A stretch of DNA of 64,000 nucleotides from Ptychodera flava (Eukaryota > Hemichordata > Enteropneusta > Ptychoderidae), in contig NC_091941.1 in NCBI RefSeq assembly GCF_041260155.1, forward strand, positions 38,326,747-38,390,746, read 5' to 3'. A program made the position numbers and the translations under genes. The notes under the pieces were generated by a model, which did no database searches, was not told the DNA's origin, and saw only the letters and a list, made by a program, of their open reading frames with translations. This document shows, one piece after another, positions 12,601-21,700 of the stretch (its first letter is position 1; the number at the start of each line of letters is the position of its first letter).

Positions 12601-12688
12601 CTTGGGGCGGGATATGGCACAAACTCTATACAAGTCTTTTCAGCCCACTCTTCCATTGCCATTTCAGCGTATGGTACCATACTTGTAT
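530..12688 (-). CDS. Astacin-EGF-CUB metalloprotease gene, 5' incomplete, altered zinc site
   Basis: I see eight minus-strand exons with AG acceptors, GT donors and consistent phases: 12688-12559, 5153-5084, 4627-4424, 3027-2901, 2527-2411, 1882-1782, 1001-877 and 653-530. Together they give 331 residues and a TGA stop. Order: astacin (M12) peptidase domain, one six-Cys EGF domain, one CUB domain. Family marks are ETCIEF-like TCIEFVP, the zinc site QEIGHSIGLMHEH, the Met-turn SVMHY, and the domain end INVMYSCNG. Astacins are secreted or membrane zinc endopeptidases that process matrix and growth factors. The first His of HExxHxxGxxHE is Gln here (codon 4612-4610), so catalysis is doubtful. 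Signal peptide and propeptide exons should lie above 12,688 but were not found. The intron 5154-12558 holds a full LINE. Introns 3028-4423 and 1002-1781 show nothing coding; a microsatellite lies in the latter. Confidence 0.85.
877..1001 (-). CDS. CUB domain exon, middle third
   Basis: Reads ISLKFDVFYIESGGSNCIYD, then RFEVR, matching the CUB core F-x-x-F-x-L-E ... C-x-Y-D. Acceptor TTTGTAG, donor GTAAGT, phase 0 to 2. Confidence 0.75.
1133..1310. repeat. (ACAT)n microsatellite
   Basis: A tetranucleotide run with ACAC and AAAT variants; the purest part is about 1,195-1,297. It lies between the second and third CUB exons and explains several spurious open frames on both strands. Confidence 0.95.
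1782..1882 (-). CDS. CUB domain exon, first third
   Basis: Reads CGGKITVTSTGTVTSLNYPG, then NYGNNQECHWLLQ. The CGG start, S-x-N-Y-P-x-x-Y core and second CUB Cys are present. Donor GTAAAT, phase 1 to 0. Confidence 0.8.
2411..2527 (-). CDS. EGF-like domain exon of the astacin gene
   Basis: A single phase 1-1 exon with six cysteines in EGF order: C-x5-C-x9-C-x-C-x-C-x8-C, including NGFMGDTC. Donor GTCAGT. Phase-symmetric EGF exons are typical of shuffled extracellular domains. Confidence 0.8.
2901..3027 (-). CDS. Astacin exon: C-terminal catalytic domain
   Basis: Reads AFSENGQPTIVANYPDYKN, then GLSHLDYQMINVMYSCNG, the usual end of the astacin domain with its final Cys. Acceptor TTTTGTACAG, donor GTAATT, phase 0 to 1. 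Confidence 0.85.
4424..4627 (-). CDS. Astacin exon: zinc-binding motif and Met-turn
   Basis: Sixty-eight codons in phase 0/0. Contains EIGHSIGLMHEHVRDNRDAF and the Met-turn SVMHYNS. The catalytic Glu, second and third zinc His, the HE after it, and the Met-turn Tyr are all present. The first zinc His is replaced by Gln. Donor is GTAAG. Confidence 0.85.
5084..5153 (-). CDS. Astacin exon: CYAYMG ... VSLQKGAC segment
   Basis: Seventy bases between a TTTTACAG acceptor and a GTAAGT donor. They encode CYAYMGFKNKTRQVSLQKGA then CQS, matching the family segment C-Y-S-x-V-G ... V-S-L-x-x-G-C just before the zinc motif. Confidence 0.8.
5320..5332. repeat. LINE target-site duplication, left copy
   Basis: GCTGGTCGTTAGA, identical to 9972-9984 at the other end of the LINE. 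Confidence 0.85.
5549..9004 (-). pseudogene. LINE ORF2: endonuclease-reverse transcriptase, frameshifted
   Basis: The likely start is the ATG at 9004, opening the endonuclease with MWNIRG. Further endonuclease marks are LTETF, GRPSGGCAIYV, GGDFNAR and SDHLPI. The reverse transcriptase follows with RGISLLNSLGKMF, SKAFDRVNH, GVRQGCILSPLLF and YADDIVIF (around 6.75 kb). The C-terminus holds a zinc-knuckle segment, CKLCCSESVEDEYHFLLLCP. The longest open stretch is 8630-5805. The reading frame changes near 8985, 8930, 8640 and 5800, so this copy cannot make a full ORF2 protein. Confidence 0.85.
9047..9949 (-). CDS. LINE ORF1 protein with signal-like/2A N-terminus
   Basis: An intact 300-residue frame. 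Residues 1-28 are hydrophobic and signal-like. Residues 29-37 read GNVERNPGP, a 2A-type ribosome-skipping motif. Residues about 60-145 are charged and heptad-rich, so probably a coiled coil. Residues about 146-260 (NNLLFYGINQDD ... GEDFSRRVRNIRKRLLEFRK) resemble the RNA-binding domain of L1-type ORF1 proteins. Such proteins bind element RNA to form the retrotransposition particle. The ATG at 9949 is chosen because it leaves the hydrophobic-2A leader whole and sits about 22 bases inside the element end. Confidence 0.8.
   Translation of the reverse strand: MAAIVIPLLNCQMSLSIKLCLVSLLVIAGNVERNPGPPKLRSASTATDTDTEPVTKEDIVGINEKLDKIIAESKSVHQKLAVLSSRMDSIEDDMTEFREQLQQNSAKTNTLESNNNSLTEIKATLEHLKKENSELKRAKDDLENRGRRNNLLFYGINQDDYPESWESSEEKVKDVLRNNLNINEDVEFERVHRIVNAPLVRGAKPIIAMFTKFKDKSNVLSNAKLLKDTDISIGEDFSRRVRNIRKRLLEFRKSLTEENPKLTTHLRYDKLITIDPQGLKTVYTVDELTGSISHVNQPAR
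9839..9949 (-). other. 2A-like ribosome-skipping leader of LINE ORF1
   Basis: Residues 1-37. The end, VERNPGP, matches the 2A consensus D(V/I)ExNPG|P except for Asn in place of the usual Asp. Known 2A sequences make the ribosome skip the Gly-Pro bond, releasing the leader. The leader here is also hydrophobic, like the signal/2A hybrids reported in sea urchin and other invertebrates. Confidence 0.75.
9972..9984. repeat. LINE target-site duplication, right copy
   Basis: GCTGGTCGTTAGA, identical to 5320-5332. Confidence 0.85.
10521..10661. repeat. Hairpin (MITE-like) element, about 141 bp
   Basis: The left arm starts GCAATAAATCACACC and the right arm ends GGTGTGCTTTATTGC. The arms pair imperfectly along their length around a small inner palindrome (TATGCAC ... 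GTGCATA). This is the pattern of a palindromic non-autonomous DNA element. Confidence 0.65.
11202..11274. repeat. 23 bp tandem repeat, 3 copies
   Basis: Three identical units, each beginning CAGGGCGTGATC. Confidence 0.9.
11991..12094. repeat. Hairpin element, about 104 bp
   Basis: TGAACATTGAGGACAA at the left pairs with TTGTCCTCAATGTTCA at the right. Arms of about 46 bases flank a short loop. It could be a small MITE or a transcribed hairpin. Confidence 0.7.
12559..12688 (-). CDS. Astacin exon: N-terminal half of catalytic domain
   Basis: Acceptor TTTTAG and donor GTAAGT bound 130 bases that read YAEMAMEEWAEKTCIEFVP, then KISFIDGVG. This is the astacin helix and the first conserved Cys region. 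Two bases carry over (GG) and join the next exon to give Gly-Cys-Tyr, as the family requires. The exon starts in phase 1, so at least one earlier exon exists. Confidence 0.8.
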
Positions 12689-13366
12689 CTAAAAGTCAAG
12701 AGAAAGGTAAGGCGCCATGTATCAATCGATTTCAGTTTTTGATGATTTTAATATTTTCATAATGGTTGCTATACAAAACAAATGAAATTCTTCTTTTCCC
12801 TGCAGCATGTACAAATACACAGTATGAACCATGCAAACGTTAGTCAGTCTGTACAATGTGCAAGGTTATTGTCAATTCTGTCTTGACTGAAAATCAATGT
12901 CAGTCATAAACATTGGGAATTACACACTTTTACTCTTGATACAACTTTACCACTGGGCATTTTGGCATGAATATTTTGCAGTAGAACAAGGAATATTTTC
13001 CTAAATGGCACAAAAAATACAAGAAAATACGTCGACATTTACAGTTAGCAAAATCTTTCATATTTCAATTTTTTGCCAACGAACACTGCGATTTGTACTG
13101 ATTTGTGTTGAATTTAGCTCGTAGGTGGCCGTTCCGGAATGACAATTTCGAACAAATATTATATTGTATTACGGCAAAATTGCTGTATTTTAGTCACGTG
13201 ATATCGACGCTCGTTTCTGAGTGAAGGTCTCCTCTGTTTACTTCTATAAAAAGGCTACATTTTTTTTATCACAGCTTGAAACATAATCGGGTTTTTCCGC
13301 CTTCAGTATCAAGCTGTCGCACTTCAGAGCTAACGTAATAACAACAACTTCGCTTTAGAAAACGAC

Positions 13367-13474
13367 TTTACATATATTACGTCATCTATGTACTTTACAT
13401 ATATTACGTCATCTATGTACTTTACATATATTACGTCATCTATGTACTTTACATATATTACGTCATCTATGTAC
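13367..13474. repeat. 27 bp tandem repeat, 4 copies, each with a CRE-like site
   Basis: The unit is TTTACATATATTACGTCATC plus TATGTAC. TTACGTCA inside each unit is the reverse complement of TGACGTAA, a CREB/ATF-type sequence. It explains the open frame with repeating MYFTYITSS. Confidence 0.9.
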
Positions 13475-13518
13475 TCAATCAAATACAATGCCTCAAGGGA
13501 CGTTAGTGATGGATGTAA

Positions 13519-14175
13519 CCACAGGCTACCCAGACAGAATAAAATAAGCTTGTCATTGAGTTTTTCTCACTGTTTTCTCTATCAGTTCCTCTCCTTTTCT
13601 TCATCACAGTCCCTCTATGGATATAGGGACTGTGTCTTCATGCTCTGAATGATCGGAGTAAATAAAATAAACGGTTAGGCCTATATAATCTAACCTAGCC
13701 TCTTATAAACCCTTTATTCATTTTACACAAGGACGTTTATCTCTCATATACACATCTTGTAATTAATTAGTCAACACAACTAATTATGCTAATCCGTGGA
13801 CTTATCAAGAGTTGGTCAACATTGCAAAGATAGAGATGTAAATGAAACCATTCCTATCTTTCGCGATGTTGACCAACCCGTAAAATCCCCGATAAGTCCA
13901 CGGATTAGCATAATTAGTTGTGTTGACTAATTAATTACAAGGTGTGTATATGAGAGGTAAACGTCCTTGTAATGTATGTAAAATGAATAAAGGGTTAAGA
14001 GGCTAGGTTAGATTATATAACCGTTTAATTTATTTACTCCGATCAGTCAGAGCATGAAGACACAGTCCCTATATCCATAGGGGGACTGTGATGAAGAAAA
14101 GGAGAGGAACTGATAGAGAGAACAGTGAGAAAAACTCAATAATGAGCTTATTAATACTGTCTGGGTAGCCTGTGG
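13519..14175. mobile_element. 657 bp nearly perfect palindrome (foldback element)
   Basis: The left arm begins CCACAGGCTACCCAGACAG and the right arm ends with its reverse complement. The arms stay paired over roughly 300 bases each and meet near 13,840-13,860. There is no transposase frame. I could not settle the target duplication. It is best read as a foldback or palindromic non-autonomous DNA transposon. Confidence 0.75.
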
Positions 14176-15349
14176 TATGACTGCAGCGATGCGTGTGCGT
14201 TTGTGTGCGTTCATGACGGTGCCATGCTAAATGCCAAGTTTTTTTCAGGATAGGCTCCTGAGATGTGACCAGAGACTCTCCGCAGGCATGATATAGAATT
14301 AGAGCTTCTTTTCTGTTGGTAAGTCGGGCTCGTATCTCTGATTTGGACGACCTGCTGCGAATTACATATAGGGTAAATTCCGTAACCTTGGCGGCAATTC
14401 ATCTTCCTATATTCTTCCTTGTTACCATGAAGCAACAGCAAATTATGAATTTAAACAGCCACGCAGTGAACAGCCAAGTCATTGGTCAAAACTGAGATTT
14501 CATCACACAATACGGGTCTATTATAAGACTCTAATTTATCAAAGTCTTTTGTGACGCCATCAAACGACTGATTCATGATTATTTTTGTGCTGTATTAACG
14601 TTGAATTTCTGTGGTAGGCTATACTACAGAATCGTCTAATTCTTGTGCCGCGTATCAGAGGATGTCGTTTGTGCCACTGGAGCCATTACCACAATGAATC
14701 GCATTCACATTCACGAATGGGACAAGGAAAGGCTTGCTTGAATGAACCTATTAGGCTTGGACAGAAATAACAGAGGTGTCCAAAAACTGGGGACATAGAA
14801 AATGGTGACCCCTACCTCAAATGTCTACATAAGAAATAGTGACCTTCTCTCGAATTCATGCACGGAATATTATTATCCTCCCCGTCTCCATTTTAACACT
14901 ATTTCATATATGAAAATGATTCTATCAATTATCAGTAATGAATGATTATTATTTAGAACTAAAATTGTACACCACTGTTAAACATTCACAAATAAGCTTA
15001 AACCAGAATATGAAATTACACTGTCAATTTTTCAGCAGCAAGGAAATCGGGATTGCCTCTGACATGAAGTGGAGCAATGCAATCATGCAGTGGTCATGTG
15101 GAGAGTGGTCACCCACTCCTGTTGTAGAAACTTGAAAGTTTTGTGTGAATAACTAGAAATGTGCCAGCCGTAAGTAAAATTTTACACTGTTCTACAACAC
15201 AGAAAAAAAGGGAATCGATATTTTATGACTCAAAGTGGTGCAATGCTATTAAAATTTGAAGACATCTTTGGGTGAATTGTGAGACGTGCTGGCCGCCATT
15301 CCTTGTTAACTTTATATTATGGAGTAAAATATAATTTTCCATTTTCCAA

Positions 15350-15482
15350 AAACTAGGACGGCTTAAAGTTTTCTTATGCCAATAGCTTCAAAATGGGCCC
15401 AGCAATTGGTAGATCAGAAAAGAATTGTAAAAATTTGAGAGTTCGAATATCTGTTCCTGTGGCGCATTCTACCTTAATAGCC
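15350..15482. repeat. Dispersed repeat, copy 1
   Basis: Contains GCTTCAAAATGGGCCC and GAATATCTGT. A diverged relative lies at 41,150-41,310 in the same strand orientation, so this is an interspersed repeat of unknown type. Confidence 0.55.
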
Positions 15483-15547
15483 GGATTCTGACTGGAGTTC
15501 ATAATGTCCTCTCTTCCATTTTTATTACCATTAGTAAATCAATTGTC

Positions 15548-15573
15548 AACAACAACAACAACAACAACAACAA

Positions 15574-15604
<31 letters not shown>
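15548..15604. repeat. (CAA)n(CAT)n microsatellite
   Basis: A run of AAC units followed by a run of ATC units, immediately outside the large composite element. Confidence 0.95.
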
Positions 15605-15605
<1 letters not shown>

Positions 15606-15616
15606 GTAGCCTAAGT

Positions 15617-15624
15617 CAGTTGTC
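15617..15624. repeat. Flanking direct repeat CAGTTGTC, left
   Basis: Identical to 34871-34878 at the other edge of the composite. Probably an 8 bp target duplication. Confidence 0.6.
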
Positions 15625-15626
15625 AT

Positions 15627-15840
15627 TGTAACCTCCATAAATGTAATAATCTCCATAAATGTAACATCAACCATAATTGTAATAAAATGCACCTATAAAT
15701 GTAATATCACCCATACATGTAACAAAAATCAACCAGAAATGTAATAAAAACACCAACCACAATTGTACTAAATTGTAACCATAAATGTAATTAAAAAATC
15801 ACCCATAAATGTAATACTTGTCAACCATAAATGTAATAAA
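15627..15840 (+). repeat. CATAAATGTAATA array R1
   Basis: About ten imperfect units of roughly 18-24 bases, each with a core A(C/T)AAATGTAATA preceded by ACC or TCC. It opens with GTAACCTCCATAAATG, the same end as the right edge of the composite read on the minus strand. Confidence 0.85.
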
Positions 15841-16088
15841 TCTATTTTGTCCTTGCAATCATGAGGAATTAGCCCTTAAATATTTATCTACGTAATCAGG
15901 AAAGCAACCCTATACATTATTCATATCTTAATTGTTTGCGTTTAGTGTGTTTTGTGTATTTGAAAGTGTATTTTACGTTCCCCTGTTTTGTGTACAGAAC
16001 TGATTGGCCAGGGCGAGACACAGCTGTGATCTGAACGTCAGTGCAGTCTCTACTTTAGAGTGGAGGAGACTGTATAACACTAGGATTT

Positions 16089-16262
16089 GTAACCTCCACA
16101 AATGTAATAATCTCCACAAATGTAATATCAACCACAATTGTAATAAAATCAACCACAAATGTAATAAAATAGTCAACCATTAATGTAACAACCCACAACC
16201 ACAAATGTAATAAACAAATTAACCATAAATGTAATAAAACTCAACCATAAATGTAATAAACT
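16089..16262 (+). repeat. CATAAATGTAATA array R2
   Basis: The same unit as R1, with more ACAAATG variants. It separates the unique block U from the Penelope-like block P. Confidence 0.85.
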
Positions 16263-16733
16263 TGAACTTGTATATGTGATCATTTGTTTATCAATGCCCT
16301 GAGTAAATAATAACTTTGATAAGACTAGTGTAATGTTATTGCATACTTTCCTGAAACTAGGTTTCCTTTCCGAAACACAGAATAGAATACTTTGAGAACG
16401 CTATCAGAAAACGGCGAGGTACTGATCAAACCGTTAGATAATGGAAGTGGAACAGCAGTTCTCAGTTCTAGACACTGATAATAACATAATAAGGAAGCAT
16501 CAAAATAACTCGTCAACCAGTGATACCACACAAAGTTTATGACAGATGACTCAGAACAAATAACAGAGAAATATAAAACCTTTAACAGAAGCTTACAACA
16601 CAAAACATGTTGACGAGAACATATATTTCAATCTAGTAAAAAACAATACAAACACTACCTTGAACCCAGTAGAACAAAATTAGACATCCTGGCATCCCTA
16701 GTGAAGGAACAAACTTCAAGTGGGACAACATAG
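16263..16733 (+). pseudogene. Penelope-like reverse transcriptase fragment, left copy
   Basis: About 82% similar by eye to the inverse of 34,234-34,690. The right copy encodes LIKPLDNGSGTVVLDTDNY, matching the N-terminal IKPADKG ... VVxxDxxDY segment of Penelope-like reverse transcriptases. The fragment is short and decayed. An LTR element splits the block; its remainder is 22,877-22,990. Confidence 0.55.
16730..16733. repeat. Target duplication ATAG, left
   Basis: Matches ATAG at 22873-22876. The uninterrupted sequence is kept in the paralogous arm, where ATAG occurs once (34230-34233, minus). Confidence 0.85.
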
Positions 16734-17304
16734 TGTTATGTAGGTCATTTCCCCCACTATCATCATGACCTGAGTTCAATTAGTCTAGAACATTCTCAAG
16801 GTCACTGCCCTTAATGACCTCACAACCTTGAATTCAATTAGTCATGTTTGGAATGTTCTGGAAAGTTGATTAGTTGTGTAAGAGAGATAATTTTAGAACA
16901 GTAATTAGCATGTCAATAAAAGTTCTAGATTGTTCTTATATGCCTTTATAAAAGGACGTGCACAGCTTCCAGTCAGACTTTTGGGATCGTGTCTCTTGTG
17001 TGTTACTAAACTCCAGCAGTAGTCATTCTCAAGACTTTTCAAGACCTTCACTGTCAACGCTGGATTTATACTGTGGACTTTGTGCAGCTTCAAGCCTGCA
17101 AGCCAAAGGACTGTTCATTCATCCGACTGACTGTTACAACTCTGAGACTGGAGCTTTGCCGTCCCAGCTGAGATAAGTAGTCTGTACACTTTTAAAGCTT
17201 GTACTCTATCCCTGACTTAGCAATTAGTTTTTATTTTGTAATAAATTTTGTTTAAACATTAACTGCTGAGTTCACCCTTTTGTTAGTTTTCTCTGCACGT
17301 AACA
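16734..17304 (+). repeat. 5' LTR of the plus-strand Gypsy element
   Basis: Starts TGTTATGTAGG and ends CACGTAACA. An AATAAA (about 17,239) lies near its end. It is nearly identical to 22301-22872. Confidence 0.95.
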
Positions 17305-17307
17305 AAT

Positions 17308-17325
17308 TGGGGGCTTGTCCGGGAT
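17308..17325 (+). other. Primer binding site, tRNA-Pro type
   Basis: TGGGGGCTTGTCCGGGAT lies just inside the 5' LTR. It is nearly the complement of the tRNA-Pro 3' end, the same primer class used by murine gammaretroviruses. Confidence 0.8.
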
Positions 17326-17406
17326 ACGAATATTTTGAGTCGTTTGACAACATTTTGACAGCCTTTTCAAAACTACTGTATACTGTGAACTCAGCGAAAT
17401 TTAATC

Positions 17407-18610
17407 ATGGCGGAATTTAAACCAGAGGAAATGGATGACCTTGATCAGGACACATTTGATTCCCTCAGAAAAGACGACCTCATAACACTGGCCAATTTCC
17501 TTAAAGTAGAAGTCAAAAGATCTATGCGCAAGCGAGAAATACAGTTCAAGATTGCAAAACATTTAGTTAATTCTGGCCATTTTGAGGAGTCTGCCTTAAA
17601 AGATTATGAGCCTGAGTCTTCCTTTGAACTCAGAAAATTAGAATTAGAAATACAGGCAGATTTGGCACGTGAAAAGTTGCAAATGGAAGAAAGACAGAGA
17701 GAGAAAGATAGGCAGGAAAGATTAGAAATGGAAGAAAGACAGAGAGAAAAGGAATTGCGATTAGAAGAACAGCGATTACAGGTAGAAATAAAACGTTTAG
17801 AGCTTGGACAGTCAGGAAAATTCTTCCCTTCAGACAAGTTTGACATCACTAAGCATTTCAGGTTAGTTCCCCCTTTCCAAGAAAAGGATGTTGATAAATA
17901 TTTCCTTCATTTTGAGAAAATTGCTCAGAGTCTGAATTGGCCTAAGGAGTCCTGGTCTATGCTTTTGCAGAGTGCTTTGGTGGGTAAAGCCAGAGAAATT
18001 TACATTCAGTTGTCAGTAGAGCAGGCTTCAAATTATGATTCTGTGAAGGAATTAATTCTCAAGGGCTATGAGTTGGTGCCTGAAGCTTACCGTCAGAAAT
18101 TTAGGGATTGTGAGAAGGTGAAGGATCAAACTTATGTTGAATTTGCTCGAACAAAAGAACAACTGTTTGATCGTTGGTGCTCTTCTGAAAAGGTCAGTCA
18201 GAATTATGACAAATTACGACAACTTGTTTTGATTGAGGAATTTAAAAGGTGCATCCGGAGTGACATCAAGACGTTTATCAATGAACAAAAGGCAGATACA
18301 TTAGAGGTTGCTGCACGTTGGCCGATGATTATTCATTGACCCACAAATCTTCATTTCTCAGCAAACCATCCCAGTCCTTTTCATACAGAAACAATGCAGG
18401 TAAATTTAACTCGTCCTTTTCATCCAAGAATTTTTCAAAGGAGAGTAGGAAATCAAATGACAACAGTTCACAAAATTCAAGTAACACTTCCACATCATCA
18501 AATCCCAAGTCTCAATCTCCTTCTGACAAACAGTTCGGTACACTTTCTTGTAATTATTGCAAGAAAGACGGCCATTTAATGTCAGAGTGTTTCAAATTGA
18601 AAAGAAAACG
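17407..18610 (+). pseudogene. Gag region of the plus-strand Gypsy element
   Basis: Begins MAEFKPEEMDDLDQDTFDSL. It has a long charged coiled coil (about residues 75-135), then a capsid-like part with a SCAN-like helical stretch (PEAYRQKFRDCEKV ... FDRW), then a CCHC knuckle CNYCKKDGHLMSEC. Gag forms the particle that packages element RNA. Confidence 0.8.
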
Positions 18611-18799
18611 TGAAGGTCAAAGTGGTCAAAGTGGATCTAAGCCAACCGGCTTTATTTCTTCATCAACTCAATTAGAGTCTAATAATGTGTGCAACACATT
18701 TTCTGAGGTTAAACCCCTCTTATCCCCAATTAATGAGGTCAAGGTCAATTCTTCTCAAGATAGCATTATGGGTATTTTCGAGCCATTTATTCATAATGG

Positions 18800-21700
18800 T
18801 TTTATATCACTTTCTAGTGATTTCTCTTCCGCTACCCCTGTCAAAATTTTAAGAGATACCGGGGCTTCCCAGTCTCTTTTGTTGGCAGATACCCTGCCGT
18901 TTTCTGAAAAGTCATTTTCAGGTTCTAAAGTTCTTATTAAGGGGGTAGATTGTAATGACTACATTCCTGTTCCTCTCCATAATGTCTATTTGTCTTCGGA
19001 CTTTGTTTCTGGACCTGTGGCTTTAGGTATTAGGCCTTTTTTGCCTTTTGAAGGGATTCACCTTCTTCTTGGAAACGACCTTGCTGGGGACAAGGTCATT
19101 ACTAATCCACTTGTGACTGATAATCCTAGTTTAGATCAGGATCCAGAGCCAATTGAACAAGAGATACCTGATTTATTTCCTTCATGTGCCATTACTCGAG
19201 CCATGTCAAAGAAAACTTCTGAGAATCAAAATACTCTCAAAAATAATGTCACAGACGTTGACTTAAATGACACCTTTCTCAGTCAGGTGTTTGACACGGA
19301 TCATTCTGTTATCCCTCGTGGATTTGAAACTTCCAGTAAAACTTCTGCTGACCAATGTCAGACATTTTCTAGATCAAATCTCATTGCAGAACAACACAAA
19401 AACCCAGATATTTTGTGTGTTTGACAGGGTAGATGATGATGGTGAAACTTCAGATAGCCCTGTTTCCTATTATACAAAATGTGGTATTCTCATGCGTAAA
19501 TGGAGACCTCCAGATGTCTTGGTTGATGATGATTGGGCTATAAAACATCAAATTGTGGTTCCAAAGCCCTATCGTGCTGAAATATTGCGCCTGGCCCATG
19601 AAACGCCCTGGGCTGGTCATTTGGGAGTAAGGAAAACTTATCAGAAAATTCTCAGTCACTTTTATTGGCCTAATCTCAGGCAGGATGTAGCACATTTCTG
19701 TAAAACTTGTCACACATGTCAAATGGTAGGAAAGCCAAATCAGACCATTCCAAAGGCCCCTTTACAGCCAATTCCTGCATTTCAAGAACCATTTAGTAGG
19801 ATTCTAATAGACTGTGTTGGGCCCCTACCAAAACAAGATCAGGAAATGAGTACATGCTGACAATAATGTGTACATCAACTCGGTTCCCCGAAGCCATACC
19901 ACTGAGAAATATAAAGACAAAGACTATAGTGAGAGCTTTAGTCAAATTTTTCACTTTTTTCGGCCTCCCTAAATGTGTCCAGCCCGATCAAGGCTCCAAC
20001 TTTATGTCTGGTATTTTTCAACAAGTAATGGATCAGCTAGGCATTAAACAGTATACGCCATCCGCCTATCATCCAGAAAGTCAGGGTGCTCTTGAGCGAT
20101 TTCATCAAACTTTGAAAAACATGATTAGGACCTACTGTTTTGACACAGAGAAGCAGTGGGATGAAGGAATTCATTTTCTGCTCTTTGCTGGTAGAGAGTC
20201 AATTCAAGAGTCTCTTGGTTTTAGCCCATTTGAGCTTGTATTTGGACATACAGTCCGTGGCCCACTTAAGCTCGTTAAAGAGAAATTCCTATCAGACGAT
20301 GATGATTGTCTGAATATTTTGCAATATGTGTCAGATTTTCGTACAAAACTCTCTAAAGCATGTGAATTAGCCAGAGAAAATCTTGAGTCATCTCAGCAGT
20401 CAATGAAAACCAATATGATAAAAGCACCTCAAAACGGAAGTTTGAACCAGGTCAAAAGGTTCTTGTTCTACTTCCAATTCCTGGCAAACCACTCCATGCT
20501 CGTTACTTTGGTCCATATCTAATTGATAAGAAATTGAGTGATTTAAATTACATCATAATAACACCTGACAGGCGAAAACAAAAACAGCTATGTCACATAA
20601 ATATGCTTAAGCCATATTTGGATAGGGATAATCCTACTAAAACAAAGCCTGTCAGTACAGTCAGTTCTGGCCATTATGAAGATAGTGATACTGAAACTGA
20701 CTGGAGTGAAAATACTCTAAACTCAAAGCTGGGCTCGGTCAAGCTTCAGAACTCAGAAATCCTGGAGAAGCTGGAATCTACAAAGTTGGCACACCTCCAG
20801 CCAGAACAACAACAACAGGTGAAAGAACTGCTCCACGAATATAAACACCTGTTTCAAGATGTTCCAACGAGGACAAACATCATCTATCACGACGTTGATG
20901 TTGGGGACAGTAAGCCTGTAAAACAACATCCATACAGACTGAATCCAACAAAAGCGAAATATCTCCAGGAAGAAGTCAAATACCTGCTGGACAATGACTT
21001 TATTGAACCCAGTAAAAGTAACTGGAGTTCGCCGTGCATACTTGTTCCCAAATCAGACCACAGTTATCATATGTGCACGGACTTTAGGAAGGTCAACACT
21101 TTAACAAAGACAGACACTTTCCCAATCCCGAGGATTGATGACTGCATCGACCGAGTGGGAAAAGCCAAGTATGTGACAAATTTGACCTACTGAAGGGATT
21201 TTGGCAAGTCCCTCTGACGGATCGTGCTCGTGAAATATCCGCCTTTGTTACACCAGACGGATTGTTCCAGTACAAGGTGATGCCATTCGGAATGAAGAAC
21301 TCTCCGGCAACGTTCCAACGGATGATCAACGACGTCATATCCGGGCTAGACGGGTGTGCAGCCTACGTTGACGATGTCGTCCTGTATAGTGACACCTGGG
21401 AGGAACACATCAAGCTCATGCGGAAGTTCTTTGAGAGACTGAGCAAAGCAATGTTGACTGTCAACCTTGCCAAATCTGAGTTTGGTTGGGCTAGGGTAAC
21501 TTACCTCGGACATACTGTAGGACAGGGTGAGGTAAAACCTGTTGATGCTAAAATCAGTGCCATTTCAAGTTTTCCCATACCAAACTGCAAACGACAACTG
21601 ATGCGCTTTCTCGGTATGGCTGGTTACTACAGAAAATTCTGTCCAAATTTCTCCACAATTACTGAGCCTTTGACTAACTTACTTAAAAAGAAAGTAAAGT

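Larger units (their letters stand above)
12689..15540. other. Region upstream of the astacin exons, no gene recognised
   Basis: The missing 5' exons of the astacin gene should lie here or further up on the minus strand, but I could not recognise them. Apart from the 27 bp tandem repeat, the large palindrome and a dispersed repeat, nothing stands out. Confidence 0.5.

Noticed and set aside
13388-13648. Frame with repeating MYFTYITSS
   Set aside because: It is the 27 bp tandem repeat read in one frame; no splice or codon support beyond it.
16905-17176. Small frames inside the LTRs (also at 22,526-22,744)
   Set aside because: The same frame occurs in both LTRs simply because the LTRs are near-identical; no known LTR protein.
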